From Pseudaeromonas sharmana (lineage in GTDB: Bacteria; Pseudomonadota; Gammaproteobacteria; Enterobacterales; Aeromonadaceae): a DNA stretch of 64,000 bases. How positions within the stretch are numbered: position 1 is the first letter of the stretch; each line of letters begins with the position of its first letter. The notes under the pieces were generated by a model. It ran no database searches, was not told the DNA's origin, and saw only the letters and a list, made by a program, of their open reading frames with translations. The stretch spans positions 248,001 to 312,000 of the forward strand of contig NZ_JBHSAF010000015.1 in assembly GCF_042649925.1 (NCBI RefSeq). The letters run 5' to 3'. Of the stretch, positions 25,672 to 34,178 are shown piece by piece. The translations under genes were made by a program, and so were the position numbers.

Positions 25672-25685
25672 TTGCCTTGGATCAA
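25672..25685. promoter_or_regulatory. Weak FNR-like site upstream of focA
   Basis: Read on the minus strand, TTGAT-CCAA-GGCAA matches one half of the FNR consensus TTGAT-N4-ATCAA exactly and the other half in 3 of 5 bases. It lies 64 bases before focA, a plausible place for anaerobic activation, but the match is partial. Confidence 0.35.
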
Positions 25686-25863
25686 TTTCGACCAGTCAGT
25701 TTTGTAATTTTACTACATCATGAATCACAGATTTCTCGTGAATGCGACCCGCTATCTGCCGAATGCCGAGCGGCGATGACATGACTTTGCTGTCGCCAGT
25801 GCTCGTAAAATAACCACTGGCCTCACTATAGACTCCTAAAGCTGGATAATAAATGGTGCAAAT

Positions 25864-25888
25864 AAAAAGCCCTCATTAATGAGGGCTT
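25864..25888 (-). terminator. ycaO terminator
   Basis: On the minus strand the palindrome AAGCCCTCATT/AATGAGGGCTT (25867-25888) is followed by TTTTTATT, 16 bases after the ycaO stop. Confidence 0.85.
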
Positions 25889-25903
25889 GGCGTGAACAGA
25901 TAT

Positions 25904-27658
25904 TTAGAAGTTGAATTGTCGTTTGGCGCGTTGCAGTTTCTCATAAGCTGCCAGCAGCTTTTGATGCAGCGGGAACTGCTCTAGGCTCAGATCGCCGGCG
26001 GTGAGTCCGAAGAAACGGGCTTCACCATGGATATGTGCCCAGACCTGCTGGACTGCCTCGGCTCCAAACATTTTGTCAAAAGCAGGACGATAGGCCTCGG
26101 GAGCTCGTTCCGGCGAGAGATGAAGCTCTAAGCTGGCTTTAAGGCAGCGGAAGAAGTTAGCGCGCTCAGCGGTGAAAACAGTAGCGTTGAACTCCAGCGT
26201 CCAGTCAGTCCACTCCAGCGCAGTAGCAAGTTCTCCGGCGGCGAGTGCCAACAGGCATTTGAGTTCACCAACACGCAGGGTGTGCCATCCGCTATCACGG
26301 CCAACGGCTAAGCCAATCAGCTCGCGAACCCGAGTCCGGTCGTCAAAACCTTCTTCATCAAGCATGTCATAGAACGCCATATACTCTTCGGCTGCCCCAT
26401 CGCTTTCAGGCAGGGCGAGAACCGCTTCACGCAGTCCGGCTCCCATATTGTTGTTGGCAATGACCAGATCTTCGGCAGGATAAATATCCGACATGCCAGG
26501 AACCAGAATGCGGCAGGCGTAGACACCGAGGTGTTCATAATCTGCGATGTAGACTGGCTGTTCCAGTTGTCCAAAGATGCCGATCAAGTGGTTGAATTCC
26601 TCTTCTGTCGTCCCGGCAAAATTCCAGTCGACAAACTCGAAGTCACTTTCGGTTTTAAACAGATCCCAGCTGATGAGTCCTGATGAGTCGATAAAGTGGG
26701 TTTCCAGGTTGTGGTGATCCGCCACTTCATCATTATTGAACGATGGGGGAGCGAACACGTCCAAATCTTTCAGGCTACGCCCTTGCAGCAGCTCGGTCAC
26801 AGTGCGCTCAAATGCGACTTCGAAACGAGGGTGGGCGCCGAATGACGCAAAACAGGTGCCATTCGCGGGGTTGAACAAAACTACGCAGATAACTGGGAAC
26901 TGGCCTCCTAATGAGGCGTCGTAGCAGAGAATTGGAAAACCCTCTTGCTCAAGGGTAGCTATCGCTTCCTGAATTCCCGGGTAGCGGGCGATAACCGCTG
27001 CGGGGATCTCGGGCAACGAGATCGCTTCGGCAATAATACGATTCTTAACGTAACGCTCAAAAACCTCAGACAAACCCTGCGTACGGGCTTCGGTTCGGGT
27101 GTTGCCGGCGCTCATGCCATTGGATACGTATAAGTTACCGACAATATTCATCGGTATATAAACAGTTTGCTGATTGTCGTAACGAATGAACGGAAGGGCG
27201 CAAATGCCACGTTCTTCGTTACCCGATTGCAGGTCAACCAGCATGTCCGCAGAGAGTTCACCGGCCGGATCGTAATAATTCAGCGTGTAGTCATCCAGCA
27301 ATCCCGGAGGCAGCTCGCCGTCGTCAGGGATCGGAAACCACTTCTCGTTCGGGTAGTGAACAAACTCAGAATCGGCGATCGCCTCACCCAGGTAGAAGTC
27401 GGCGAAGAAATAGTTGGTAGACAGTCGCTCGAAATACTCACCCAGCGCAGAGGCTAACGCCGCTTTCTTGCTGGCCCCCTTGCCGTTGGTGAAGCACAGG
27501 GGACAGTCGCGGTCACGAATGTGAACTGACCAGACATGAGGAACCGGGTTCAGCCAGGATGCCTCTTCAATATCGAAGCCCAAGTCGCGCAACTTGGTCT
27601 GGAAGCGTTCAATCGAGGCTTCAAGGGCGGCATCTTTGCCAGGAATGAAGGTTTGCAT
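25904..27658 (-). CDS. ycaO: Ribosomal protein S12 methylthiotransferase accessory factor YcaO
   Basis: 584 aa, against 586 in E. coli. YcaO-domain ATPase that in E. coli increases RimO-dependent beta-methylthiolation of ribosomal protein S12. Strongly conserved stretches are NGKGASKKAALASALGEYFE, MNIVGNLYVSNGMSAGNTRT, QGLSEVFERYVKNRIIAEAI and SDIYPAEDL, the Mg/ATP-binding core of the family; a helical C-terminal region follows. MQTFIPGKDAALE at 27658 matches the E. coli start; an upstream in-frame ATG would add 28 non-homologous residues. It is beside focA-pflB as in enterobacteria but separated by a terminator. Nothing nearby looks like a peptide natural-product cluster. Confidence 0.93.
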   Translation of the reverse strand: MQTFIPGKDAALEASIERFQTKLRDLGFDIEEASWLNPVPHVWSVHIRDRDCPLCFTNGKGASKKAALASALGEYFERLSTNYFFADFYLGEAIADSEFVHYPNEKWFPIPDDGELPPGLLDDYTLNYYDPAGELSADMLVDLQSGNEERGICALPFIRYDNQQTVYIPMNIVGNLYVSNGMSAGNTRTEARTQGLSEVFERYVKNRIIAEAISLPEIPAAVIARYPGIQEAIATLEQEGFPILCYDASLGGQFPVICVVLFNPANGTCFASFGAHPRFEVAFERTVTELLQGRSLKDLDVFAPPSFNNDEVADHHNLETHFIDSSGLISWDLFKTESDFEFVDWNFAGTTEEEFNHLIGIFGQLEQPVYIADYEHLGVYACRILVPGMSDIYPAEDLVIANNNMGAGLREAVLALPESDGAAEEYMAFYDMLDEEGFDDRTRVRELIGLAVGRDSGWHTLRVGELKCLLALAAGELATALEWTDWTLEFNATVFTAERANFFRCLKASLELHLSPERAPEAYRPAFDKMFGAEAVQQVWAHIHGEARFFGLTAGDLSLEQFPLHQKLLAAYEKLQRAKRQFNF

Positions 27659-27887
27659 TGTCGAGAATTCCGCAGGAGTGAATGTTACCGGTCTGTTAAC
27701 CGTAAAGTCGGCGCCAGTGTAATGGTAAGGGCGTGGAATCACCAGTTACTTAATCAGGCGGTTGCAGCAGCAATAATGCAGATATTGCAATGTGTGGCAT
27801 GTAGCATTGCGCAAAACGACTTGCAGACTTTGTGGCAATCCGTAATGTGGTCACTAGTCAAAAGATGTCTCCAGGGCAGGAAGGGAA

Positions 27888-29003
27888 ATGAAAAAAGTAG
27901 GTTTGATCGGTTGGCGTGGCATGGTGGGTTCGGTTCTGATGAGCCGGATGATGGAAGAAAACGACTTTGCGTTGATTGACCCCGTGTTTTTCACCACGTC
28001 ACAAGCCGGCCAGGCGGCCCCAAACTACGGCAAGGATGCAGGTCAGCTGCAGGATGCCTTCAATATTGATGCACTGCGCGCCATGGACATCATCATCACC
28101 TGCCAAGGTGGCGATTATACCAAGGATGTCTATCCAAGACTGATGGCGACCGGTTGGAACGGCTTCTGGATTGACGCGGCGTCAGCACTGCGGATGGAGG
28201 AAAATGCCATCATCATTCTGGATCCGGTCAACGGCCAGGTGATCGACTCGGCACTGAATCGCGGCTTGAAAACATTTGTGGGTGGCAATTGCACCGTCAG
28301 CCTGATGTTGATGGCATTGGGGGGGCTGTTTGCCAATAACCTGGTGGAATGGATTTCCTCTTCCACCTATCAGGCGGCTTCGGGGGCAGGCGCGCGCCAT
28401 ATGCGCGAGCTTCTGACTCAGATGGGTACGCTGCGTGATGCGGTGGCTGCCGAGTTGGCCGATCCGGCCTCAGCCATTCTGGATATCGAGCGCAAGGTCA
28501 CGGCAGCGATGCGAGATGATACTTTCCCGAGCAGCCAGTTTGGTGCGCCGTTAGCGGGCAGTCTGATTCCCTGGATCGATGTGCCGCTGGCCAACGGTCA
28601 AAGCAAGGAAGAGTGGAAGGGAATGGCCGAGACAAACAAGATTCTCGGGCTTGGCACCGGCGACATTCCGGTTGATGGAAACTGTGTGCGGATTGGCGCC
28701 TTGCGCTGCCACAGCCAGTCCTTCACCATCAAGTTGAAGGGCGATGTGCCGTTGAGCGAAATTCACCAGATGCTGGCTGCCCACAATGATTGGGTGCGTG
28801 TCATCGAAAACGATCGGGCCATCACGGTCAAGGAGCTGACGCCAGCCAAGGTGACCGGAACACTGAATGTACCGGTTGGGCGTCTGCGCAAGATGAACAT
28901 GGGGAACGATTTCTTGTCGGCCTTCTCCGTTGGCGACCAGCTGTTATGGGGTGCCGCAGAGCCATTGCGTCGTATGTTGCGGATCTTGCTCGCCAAGGCT
29001 TGA
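27888..29003 (+). CDS. asd: Aspartate-semialdehyde dehydrogenase
   Basis: 371 aa. It reduces aspartyl phosphate to the semialdehyde, the branch point to lysine/diaminopimelate, threonine and methionine. The nucleotide-binding motif GWRGMVGSVLMSRM is at the N-terminus. The catalytic cysteine is in VGGNCTVSLMLM (near residue 134), with ISSSTYQAASGAGARHM and RIGALRCHSQSFTIKL (active-site His) following. It has the gammaproteobacterial form of the enzyme. AAGGGAA stands just before the ATG. A neighbouring convergent gene is a predicted lysine exporter. Confidence 0.97.
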   Translation: MKKVGLIGWRGMVGSVLMSRMMEENDFALIDPVFFTTSQAGQAAPNYGKDAGQLQDAFNIDALRAMDIIITCQGGDYTKDVYPRLMATGWNGFWIDAASALRMEENAIIILDPVNGQVIDSALNRGLKTFVGGNCTVSLMLMALGGLFANNLVEWISSSTYQAASGAGARHMRELLTQMGTLRDAVAAELADPASAILDIERKVTAAMRDDTFPSSQFGAPLAGSLIPWIDVPLANGQSKEEWKGMAETNKILGLGTGDIPVDGNCVRIGALRCHSQSFTIKLKGDVPLSEIHQMLAAHNDWVRVIENDRAITVKELTPAKVTGTLNVPVGRLRKMNMGNDFLSAFSVGDQLLWGAAEPLRRMLRILLAKA

Positions 29004-29022
29004 ATATCAATGTTGCGCGAAG

Positions 29023-29049
29023 AACCGGGCCAGAGGCCCGGTTTTTTTT
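29023..29049 (+). terminator. asd terminator
   Basis: AACCGGGCC-AGA-GGCCCGGTT followed by a run of T to 29049; the T run reaches the stop codon of convergent lysO. Confidence 0.9.
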
Positions 29050-29954
29050 CATGTCAACGACAGGAAGAACAGCATTAGCAGAGGGCCGAGCAAGCTGAGA
29101 ATAAATCCGGAGACCACGGCAATGGGTACCATGGCCAAACCACCGGAGCGCTGAATGATCGGCAAGGTAAAATCGAGCGCAGTGGCGCCACCTAACCCGA
29201 TGGCGGCCGAAGGGTGACGGCGCATCAGCAGCGGGATGGCCATTAACGCGAGCAACTCGCGAAACAGATCATTCAGGAAGGCAGTACTGCCTATCAGCGG
29301 GCCCAGCTCACCGCTGACCAGGATCCCCGAGAGCGAGTACCAACCGAACGCTGAGGACAGCGCCAGGCTCTGTTGCCAGGACCAGCCCAGCAACCAGCCG
29401 GCGATAAGGCCACCCAACCAACTGCTGACGATCAACAGCGCCGCAATTTTCACAGCCCATAGATTCAGCAGCATCTGCCGCAATGACATCCCGGAGTTCC
29501 GCATTTGGATGCCGATTAGCAGCAGCAGTAACATCAGAGCCCAATTGCTCCACTCATGTACCGGTAGCGAATTTTTTTCCAGCAGCAGACCCAAGGCCGT
29601 ACCGGCCACCACTACCAGTGCCATGCGCAGTGATTCCCATGCCATGCGCCACATCGACTGTTGCGCCAACGGGGCTTCCGGTCGTTGCTGCTGCTGACGA
29701 CGATCGAGCCACCACAGTGCCAGCAGGTTGGCCGAACAGATGCACAAGGTGAGCAAGCCAGCGCTGCGAAACAGTGGCCACAGTTGCTGATCGAGTTGGT
29801 CGACAAATGCCAGTCCAATCCCCATCAAAAACAGGATCAGATACACCATCTGGCTGCAGAGCCACTGCAGCCGCTTAAGCCACTGGGGGGAGTGTAACGG
29901 GATGAGATAGCCGCATATGAGGGGAAACAGAATCAGGATAACGTCTAACAGCAT
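29049..29954 (-). CDS. lysO: LysO family lysine exporter (YbjE-like)
   Basis: 301 aa (299 in E. coli LysO). Multi-pass inner-membrane protein, about eight helices. The C-terminal half holds the family's best conserved region: FGWYSLSGILVSGELGPLIG, TAFLNDLFRELLALMAIPLL and TALDFTLPIIQRSGG, containing the acidic residues that matter in the E. coli exporter. It exports L-lysine and thialysine in E. coli. It converges on asd, the first committed step towards lysine, which fits a role in balancing lysine. AAAGGAC stands immediately before the ATG at 29954. Confidence 0.82.
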   Translation of the reverse strand: MLLDVILILFPLICGYLIPLHSPQWLKRLQWLCSQMVYLILFLMGIGLAFVDQLDQQLWPLFRSAGLLTLCICSANLLALWWLDRRQQQQRPEAPLAQQSMWRMAWESLRMALVVVAGTALGLLLEKNSLPVHEWSNWALMLLLLLIGIQMRNSGMSLRQMLLNLWAVKIAALLIVSSWLGGLIAGWLLGWSWQQSLALSSAFGWYSLSGILVSGELGPLIGSTAFLNDLFRELLALMAIPLLMRRHPSAAIGLGGATALDFTLPIIQRSGGLAMVPIAVVSGFILSLLGPLLMLFFLSLT

Positions 29955-30173
29955 GTCCTTTCTCGTCGTAAGCCGGGACACTCCTAACCAGCGAAGAGTG
30001 TTCTCGGGATCACATTCTGCCATACCTTGGTTGAGGATTTGCTGAATTGTTCAGCTTCAGTTGATGAGTGCAGGCGCTAGATGCTGTGTAGACCTGTCAT
30101 CAACGACAGGTGCCAAGATCGAAATAAATGACTTTTGATTATGGCGCCAGTCCCTCATTTCTCTTAACAGATT

Positions 30174-31610
30174 ATGCCCATGACGTTTGCTTCTGATCTC
30201 CAGACCACCATCACTCACGCTGAGCTGGATGTGGAAAAACAGTTTATTCTCGAAGCCTTGTCCGCCAGCATGCCGGAGATGATCGCCATGCTGCGCACTG
30301 TTGTGGCCGATGCGAGCTGGCATCAGGCTGCCGAGGATAAGCAGCCATTTGGCTCTGGTGTCGCGGCCTGCCTGGACAACGTCTTGCTGGCTGGCGCAGC
30401 GCTTGGTTTCAGAACGGGGCGAGATGATGCGGGATACTATGGTTGGCTCGATGTGGGCGAGGGAGAGCCACAGCTCGGTGTGCTCTGTCATGTCGATCAG
30501 GCCCCCATTGCCGATGCGGACGCTTGGTTTAGCGATCCGCTGACGCTGACAGAGCGCAACGGCTTGCTGTACGGCCGTGGTGTGCAACAGAGCAAGGGCC
30601 CGTTGGTGGCCGTAATCATGGCCCTGGCCGTGCTGGTTCGCCACTCCATGCCGCTGCAACAGCCGATTCGCATCATCATAGGCACCGATGGCGGTCAACA
30701 GGGACGCTGTATGGCCCGGTATCTGATGCACGAGCCGGCGCCGCTGTTGACGCTCTCTCCGGTCGGCGATGCCGAACTGGTTCTGGGTGAAAAACGCCGG
30801 TTGCAGGCCTACTTGTTGGCCCCTGGTTCCGAGGATTTGACGCTGGCATGCGGCGGCGAGTTTGATTGGATACCCGATCGGGCTTGCTATCATGGTAAAC
30901 AGCAGAAGTTACTGCGCAAACAGCTGGATGTGTATGGTATTCCCTGGTTGGAGCAGGAGCATGCCACCCTGGTGCTAGGTCAAGCTGCCGCATCAGGGGA
31001 TTGTCTTCATCAGGGGATTAACGCGATTGCGCGCCTCTGTCGTGGTCTCAACGCCATTGGCTATCAACATCCGGCGTTGGGGTTTTGTGCGCTAATCGTC
31101 GGTTCTGATCCTGGTATTCGAGCCTTGCTTGGGCCTGTCGCCGATGTGAGCGGTAGCTTGAGCTGCAACCTGGCCAGTTTGCGCCTCGATCACAATGAGG
31201 CCCGGATTGGTCTTGATCTGCGTGTTCCGGTCTCTGTCAGTTATGAGTCTATTTCCAAGCAACTAAAACAACGTGTTACCCAGCTTGGCTGGCAATACGA
31301 AGAGGTTCACCATCTGCCGCCATTATCACCATCGCTCTCTGAACAGGGCGTATCGCTGCTTCGCCAGTGTTGTCAGCATGTCACGGGACGGCCCTGCATG
31401 ACGCATTATTCAGCAGGCGTATCCTTTGCCAGGGCGCTGCCAAATACTGTTCCTTTTGGCGCCATTTTGGCGGACGTTCCCGATACCCGAGGGGCAGTCA
31501 ATGAGCATATCAGTTCTGAAAACTTACTGATGACAGCACAAATCTATGCGCTGGCACTGATGGACCTACAAAAGTATCCACTGGCAACCATTTTGGGGCG
31601 CCAAAAATGA
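30174..31610 (+). CDS. Degenerate M20 (PepV-like) dipeptidase homologue, probably non-catalytic
   Basis: 478 aa, full length for PepV-type M20 dipeptidases and alignable from end to end. The first metal motif, LCHVDQAP (His106, Asp108), survives. The others are lost by ungapped comparison with PepV as I recall it: bridging Asp becomes Gln139 (LYGRGVQQSKGP versus GRG-x-x-DDKGP); the general base and its metal-binding neighbour (GT-x-EE) become Gly173-Gly174; the next Asp ligand (SPDAE) becomes Val197, with an Asp two residues later; and the last His becomes Gly440 (TRGAVNE versus MHAANE). The frame is intact over 1.4 kb, so it looks selected. It precedes a basic amino acid ABC transporter by 196 bases. 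A binding or regulatory role is inference. Confidence 0.8.
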   Translation: MPMTFASDLQTTITHAELDVEKQFILEALSASMPEMIAMLRTVVADASWHQAAEDKQPFGSGVAACLDNVLLAGAALGFRTGRDDAGYYGWLDVGEGEPQLGVLCHVDQAPIADADAWFSDPLTLTERNGLLYGRGVQQSKGPLVAVIMALAVLVRHSMPLQQPIRIIIGTDGGQQGRCMARYLMHEPAPLLTLSPVGDAELVLGEKRRLQAYLLAPGSEDLTLACGGEFDWIPDRACYHGKQQKLLRKQLDVYGIPWLEQEHATLVLGQAAASGDCLHQGINAIARLCRGLNAIGYQHPALGFCALIVGSDPGIRALLGPVADVSGSLSCNLASLRLDHNEARIGLDLRVPVSVSYESISKQLKQRVTQLGWQYEEVHHLPPLSPSLSEQGVSLLRQCCQHVTGRPCMTHYSAGVSFARALPNTVPFGAILADVPDTRGAVNEHISSENLLMTAQIYALALMDLQKYPLATILGRQK

Positions 31611-31667
31611 TGTTGTGCACCTCTATGCAACATTAGTGCGCGAATAATGCAAAAAGCTGCCATTTGT

Positions 31668-31681
31668 TGAATTTAAATTCG
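31668..31681 (+). promoter_or_regulatory. ARG box (ArgR operator)
   Basis: TGAATTTAAATTCG matches the ArgR consensus TGAATWWWWATTCA at 13 of 14 positions. It lies 126 bases before the ABC transporter ATPase gene. ArgR boxes usually occur in pairs; the neighbouring partner here is weak at best. It supports arginine-dependent control of the transporter. Confidence 0.65.
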
Positions 31682-31806
31682 GATTTATGCTTCTCAATCT
31701 GTAAATCATCTTGTAATTTGTCCGCAGGCTGGTTTTTTTTCTGTCACATCGGTACAGATTAATCAATGGATGATGGTGTCGCGGCACCGCTAACAGGGTT
31801 GTAGGC

Positions 31807-32577
31807 ATGAGTGAGATACCCACACTTGAGGTCAGAGAGTTACATAAATATTTCGGATCTCATCAAGTATTGAAAGGCATCAATCTGACGGCGCATAAGG
31901 GAGACGTTATCTCCATTCTTGGGTCATCTGGATCTGGTAAATCCACATTCCTACGTTGTATCAATCTGTTGGAAACCCCCTCAGCCGGCGAGGTCTATGT
32001 GCACGGCGAACTGATGCGCATGAAGACCAACAAGCTGGGTGAACGTCAGCCAGAAGATCGGCGCCAGGTTGAGCGCATCCGCTCACGGCTGGCGATGGTC
32101 TTTCAAAGCTTCAATCTCTGGTCTCACATGACAGTCCTGCAGAACGTTATCGAGGTTCCGGTACAGGTGCTGAAGATGCCGCGTGCCGAAGCGATCGAGA
32201 AAGCAGAAACCCTGTTACATCGCGTGGGGTTGTATGAGCGGCGTGATTATTATCCCGGCCACTTGTCCGGGGGGCAGCAACAGCGCGCGGCTATCGCGCG
32301 AGCCCTGGCGGTGGACCCTGAAGTCATGCTGTTTGATGAGCCTACCTCTGCGCTCGATCCCGAATTGGTTGGCGAAGTGCTGCAGGTGATGCGTAGCCTT
32401 GCTGAAGAGGGGCGAACCATGCTGGTGGTGACCCATGAAATGACTTTTGCACGGGATGTATCAAATCGGGTCATGTTCTTGCATCAGGGAGTGGTGGAAG
32501 AGGAGGGGGTGCCGGAGGCAGTCTTTGGCAGTCCTAAATCCGAACGTTTCAAGCAATTTATTTCCTCAGTGTACTGA
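31807..32577 (+). CDS. hisP: Basic amino acid ABC transporter, ATPase (HisP/AotP family)
   Basis: 256 aa. It powers uptake of histidine, lysine, arginine or ornithine. Walker A is GSSGSGKST, followed by FLRCINLLETP; the Q-loop is MVFQSFNLWSHMTVL, the signature HLSGGQQQRAAIARAL and Walker B VMLFDEPTSALDPELVGEV. The match to HisP/AotP is close through the whole length. It is the first gene of a four-gene operon ordered ATPase, binding protein, permease, permease. The ARG box upstream suggests arginine/ornithine as main substrates. Confidence 0.92.
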   Translation: MSEIPTLEVRELHKYFGSHQVLKGINLTAHKGDVISILGSSGSGKSTFLRCINLLETPSAGEVYVHGELMRMKTNKLGERQPEDRRQVERIRSRLAMVFQSFNLWSHMTVLQNVIEVPVQVLKMPRAEAIEKAETLLHRVGLYERRDYYPGHLSGGQQQRAAIARALAVDPEVMLFDEPTSALDPELVGEVLQVMRSLAEEGRTMLVVTHEMTFARDVSNRVMFLHQGVVEEEGVPEAVFGSPKSERFKQFISSVY

Positions 32578-32601
32578 TCTATTTCAATCAAGGAGTTAGA
32601 T

Positions 32602-33375
32602 ATGAAAAAGGTGTGGTTTGCAGCCCTGCTGGCGGTCGCGGTTTCCGGTGCAGTCGAAGCCAAGGAGTGGAAGAGTGTGCGTATCGGTATCGAAGGGGCC
32701 TACCCGCCTTTTTCGCGCACCGAAGCTAATGGTGATATGACCGGGTTTGATGTCGACATGGCCAAGGCGCTGTGCGAGGAAATGAAGGTCAAGTGCACCA
32801 TAGTGCAGCAGGATTGGGATGGCATGATTCCGAGTTTGCTGGCGCGTAAGTTTGACGCCATCATTTCGACGATGGATATCACGCCAGAGCGTCTTAAGCG
32901 TGTCGACTTCTCCGATAAGTACCAGCACGTTCCGGCACGCTTTGCGACCAAGAAAGGTACTCCGCTAGAGCTGACGGCCGAGTTCATGAAGGGCAAGAAG
33001 GTGGGCGTGCAACGCGCTACATCAATGGACTCGTACATCACCGATAACTTCCCGGCAGCGGATATCAAACGCTATGGTACGGCCGAAGAGGCCTATCTCG
33101 ATTTGAAGGCTGGGCGCGTAGATTATGTGCTGGCTGATTACGCCTCCTTGCTGGATGGGCTGATCAAGAAGGAAGATGGTGCTAATTATGAGCTGGTCGG
33201 CCCGGGGCTGACGGATCCGCGCTGGTTTGGTATCGGTGCCGGTGTGGCGCTGCGCAAGGGCGATGCCGAGCTCAAGGCGTTGTTCAACAAGGCGATCAAG
33301 GACATCCGTGCCAACGGCAAGTACAAGGCGGTCAACGACAAGTACTTCGATTTTGATGCCTACGGCGATAACTGA
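32602..33375 (+). CDS. Periplasmic basic amino acid-binding protein (HisJ/ArgT/AotJ family)
   Basis: 257 aa with a signal peptide (MKKVWFAALLAVAVSGAVEA, cleavage before KEWKSV). SBP family 3 features: GIEGAYPPFSRTEANG, GFDVDMAKALC, WDGMIPSLLARKFDAIISTM then DITPERLKRVDFS, and the FATKKGT hinge region. The pair of cysteines in ALCEEMKVKC matches the disulfide of HisJ/ArgT. It captures the substrate for the two permeases downstream. AAGGAG stands 8 bases before the ATG. A hairpin after the stop probably lets it be made in excess over the permeases. Confidence 0.92.
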   Translation: MKKVWFAALLAVAVSGAVEAKEWKSVRIGIEGAYPPFSRTEANGDMTGFDVDMAKALCEEMKVKCTIVQQDWDGMIPSLLARKFDAIISTMDITPERLKRVDFSDKYQHVPARFATKKGTPLELTAEFMKGKKVGVQRATSMDSYITDNFPAADIKRYGTAEEAYLDLKAGRVDYVLADYASLLDGLIKKEDGANYELVGPGLTDPRWFGIGAGVALRKGDAELKALFNKAIKDIRANGKYKAVNDKYFDFDAYGDN

Positions 33376-33394
33376 TGCCAGTAGTTAGTCTGTC

Positions 33395-33415
33395 ACGGGC
33401 CTGCGGGCCCGTTTT
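33395..33415 (+). terminator. Intra-operon hairpin after the binding-protein gene
   Basis: ACGGGCC-TGCG-GGCCCGT followed by TTTT, between the binding protein and the first permease. A partial terminator or 3' mRNA stabiliser at this point is usual in such operons. Confidence 0.7.
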
Positions 33416-33426
33416 GTCTGGATGCC

Positions 33427-34170
33427 ATGATGTTTGATCTGAAGGGATATGAGGCGTCGCTGCTGGAAGGCGCCTGGATGACATTACAGGTCGCACTGCT
33501 CTCGGTTCTCCTGGCTGTCTGTCTGGGCATGGTGGGAGCCCTGGCCAAGCTGTCACGGATCCGCCTGGCCCGGCGCACCGCGACTTTTTATACCACCCTG
33601 GTGCGCGGGATACCGGATCTGGTGCTGATGATGCTGCTGTTCTTCGGTGGGCAGGTGTTCGTCAATTTCATCTGTTCGACCGTCAATGAGCATCTCAATT
33701 CCTGGTTCGGCGCCGGAAATCCGAATTGGGAGTGGCACGCCTACCTTCCAGATTATATTGATATCAGTCCGTTTATTGCGGGAGTCTTGACGATAGGATT
33801 CATTTTTGGGGCCTACATGACCGAGACTTTCCGTGGAGCCATTCTGGCGGTGGATCGCGGTCAGCTTGAGGCTGCACATGCTTACGGCATGACGCCCAGC
33901 CAGGTGTTTCGCCGTGTACTGTTTCCGCAAATGGTGCGCCACGCGCTGCCAGGTTTTGGTAACAACTGGCTCGTCTTGCTAAAAACCACGGCTCTGGTGT
34001 CGGTGATTGGATTGGATGACATGGTTCGCAAGGCGGCTCTGGCGGCGGGAACCACACAGTTACCGTTTACCTTCTACATGGCCGTTGCACTGATTTTTCT
34101 GGTCTTTACTGCGGTTTCCACCACCTTGCTCAAGTGGGCGGAGCGTCACTATGCCATTCAGACGAGGTAG
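33427..34170 (+). CDS. hisQ: Basic amino acid ABC transporter, permease HisQ-type
   Basis: 247 aa, inner-membrane permease. Five helices are predicted. The ABC-permease EAA loop, GQLEAAHAYGMTPSQVFRRV then LFPQMVRHALPGFGNNW, contacts the ATPase. The N-terminal part ALLSVLLAVCLGMVGALAKL and RGIPDLVLMMLLFFGGQ is characteristic of HisQ/ArtQ/AotQ. The start is either of two adjacent ATGs (33427, 33430). Confidence 0.9.
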   Translation: MMFDLKGYEASLLEGAWMTLQVALLSVLLAVCLGMVGALAKLSRIRLARRTATFYTTLVRGIPDLVLMMLLFFGGQVFVNFICSTVNEHLNSWFGAGNPNWEWHAYLPDYIDISPFIAGVLTIGFIFGAYMTETFRGAILAVDRGQLEAAHAYGMTPSQVFRRVLFPQMVRHALPGFGNNWLVLLKTTALVSVIGLDDMVRKAALAAGTTQLPFTFYMAVALIFLVFTAVSTTLLKWAERHYAIQTR

Positions 34171-34178
34171 CAGACAGC

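Noticed and set aside
25904..27658. YcaO as part of a thiazole/oxazole or thioamide peptide cluster
   Set aside because: The protein is the E. coli YcaO type by length and sequence and sits by focA-pflB; there is no precursor peptide, E1/ocin-ThiF partner or dehydrogenase nearby.
27743..27887. A lysine riboswitch upstream of asd
   Set aside because: The gap between ycaO and asd is only about 230 bases and I could not find the lysine-riboswitch core or a terminator before the asd start.
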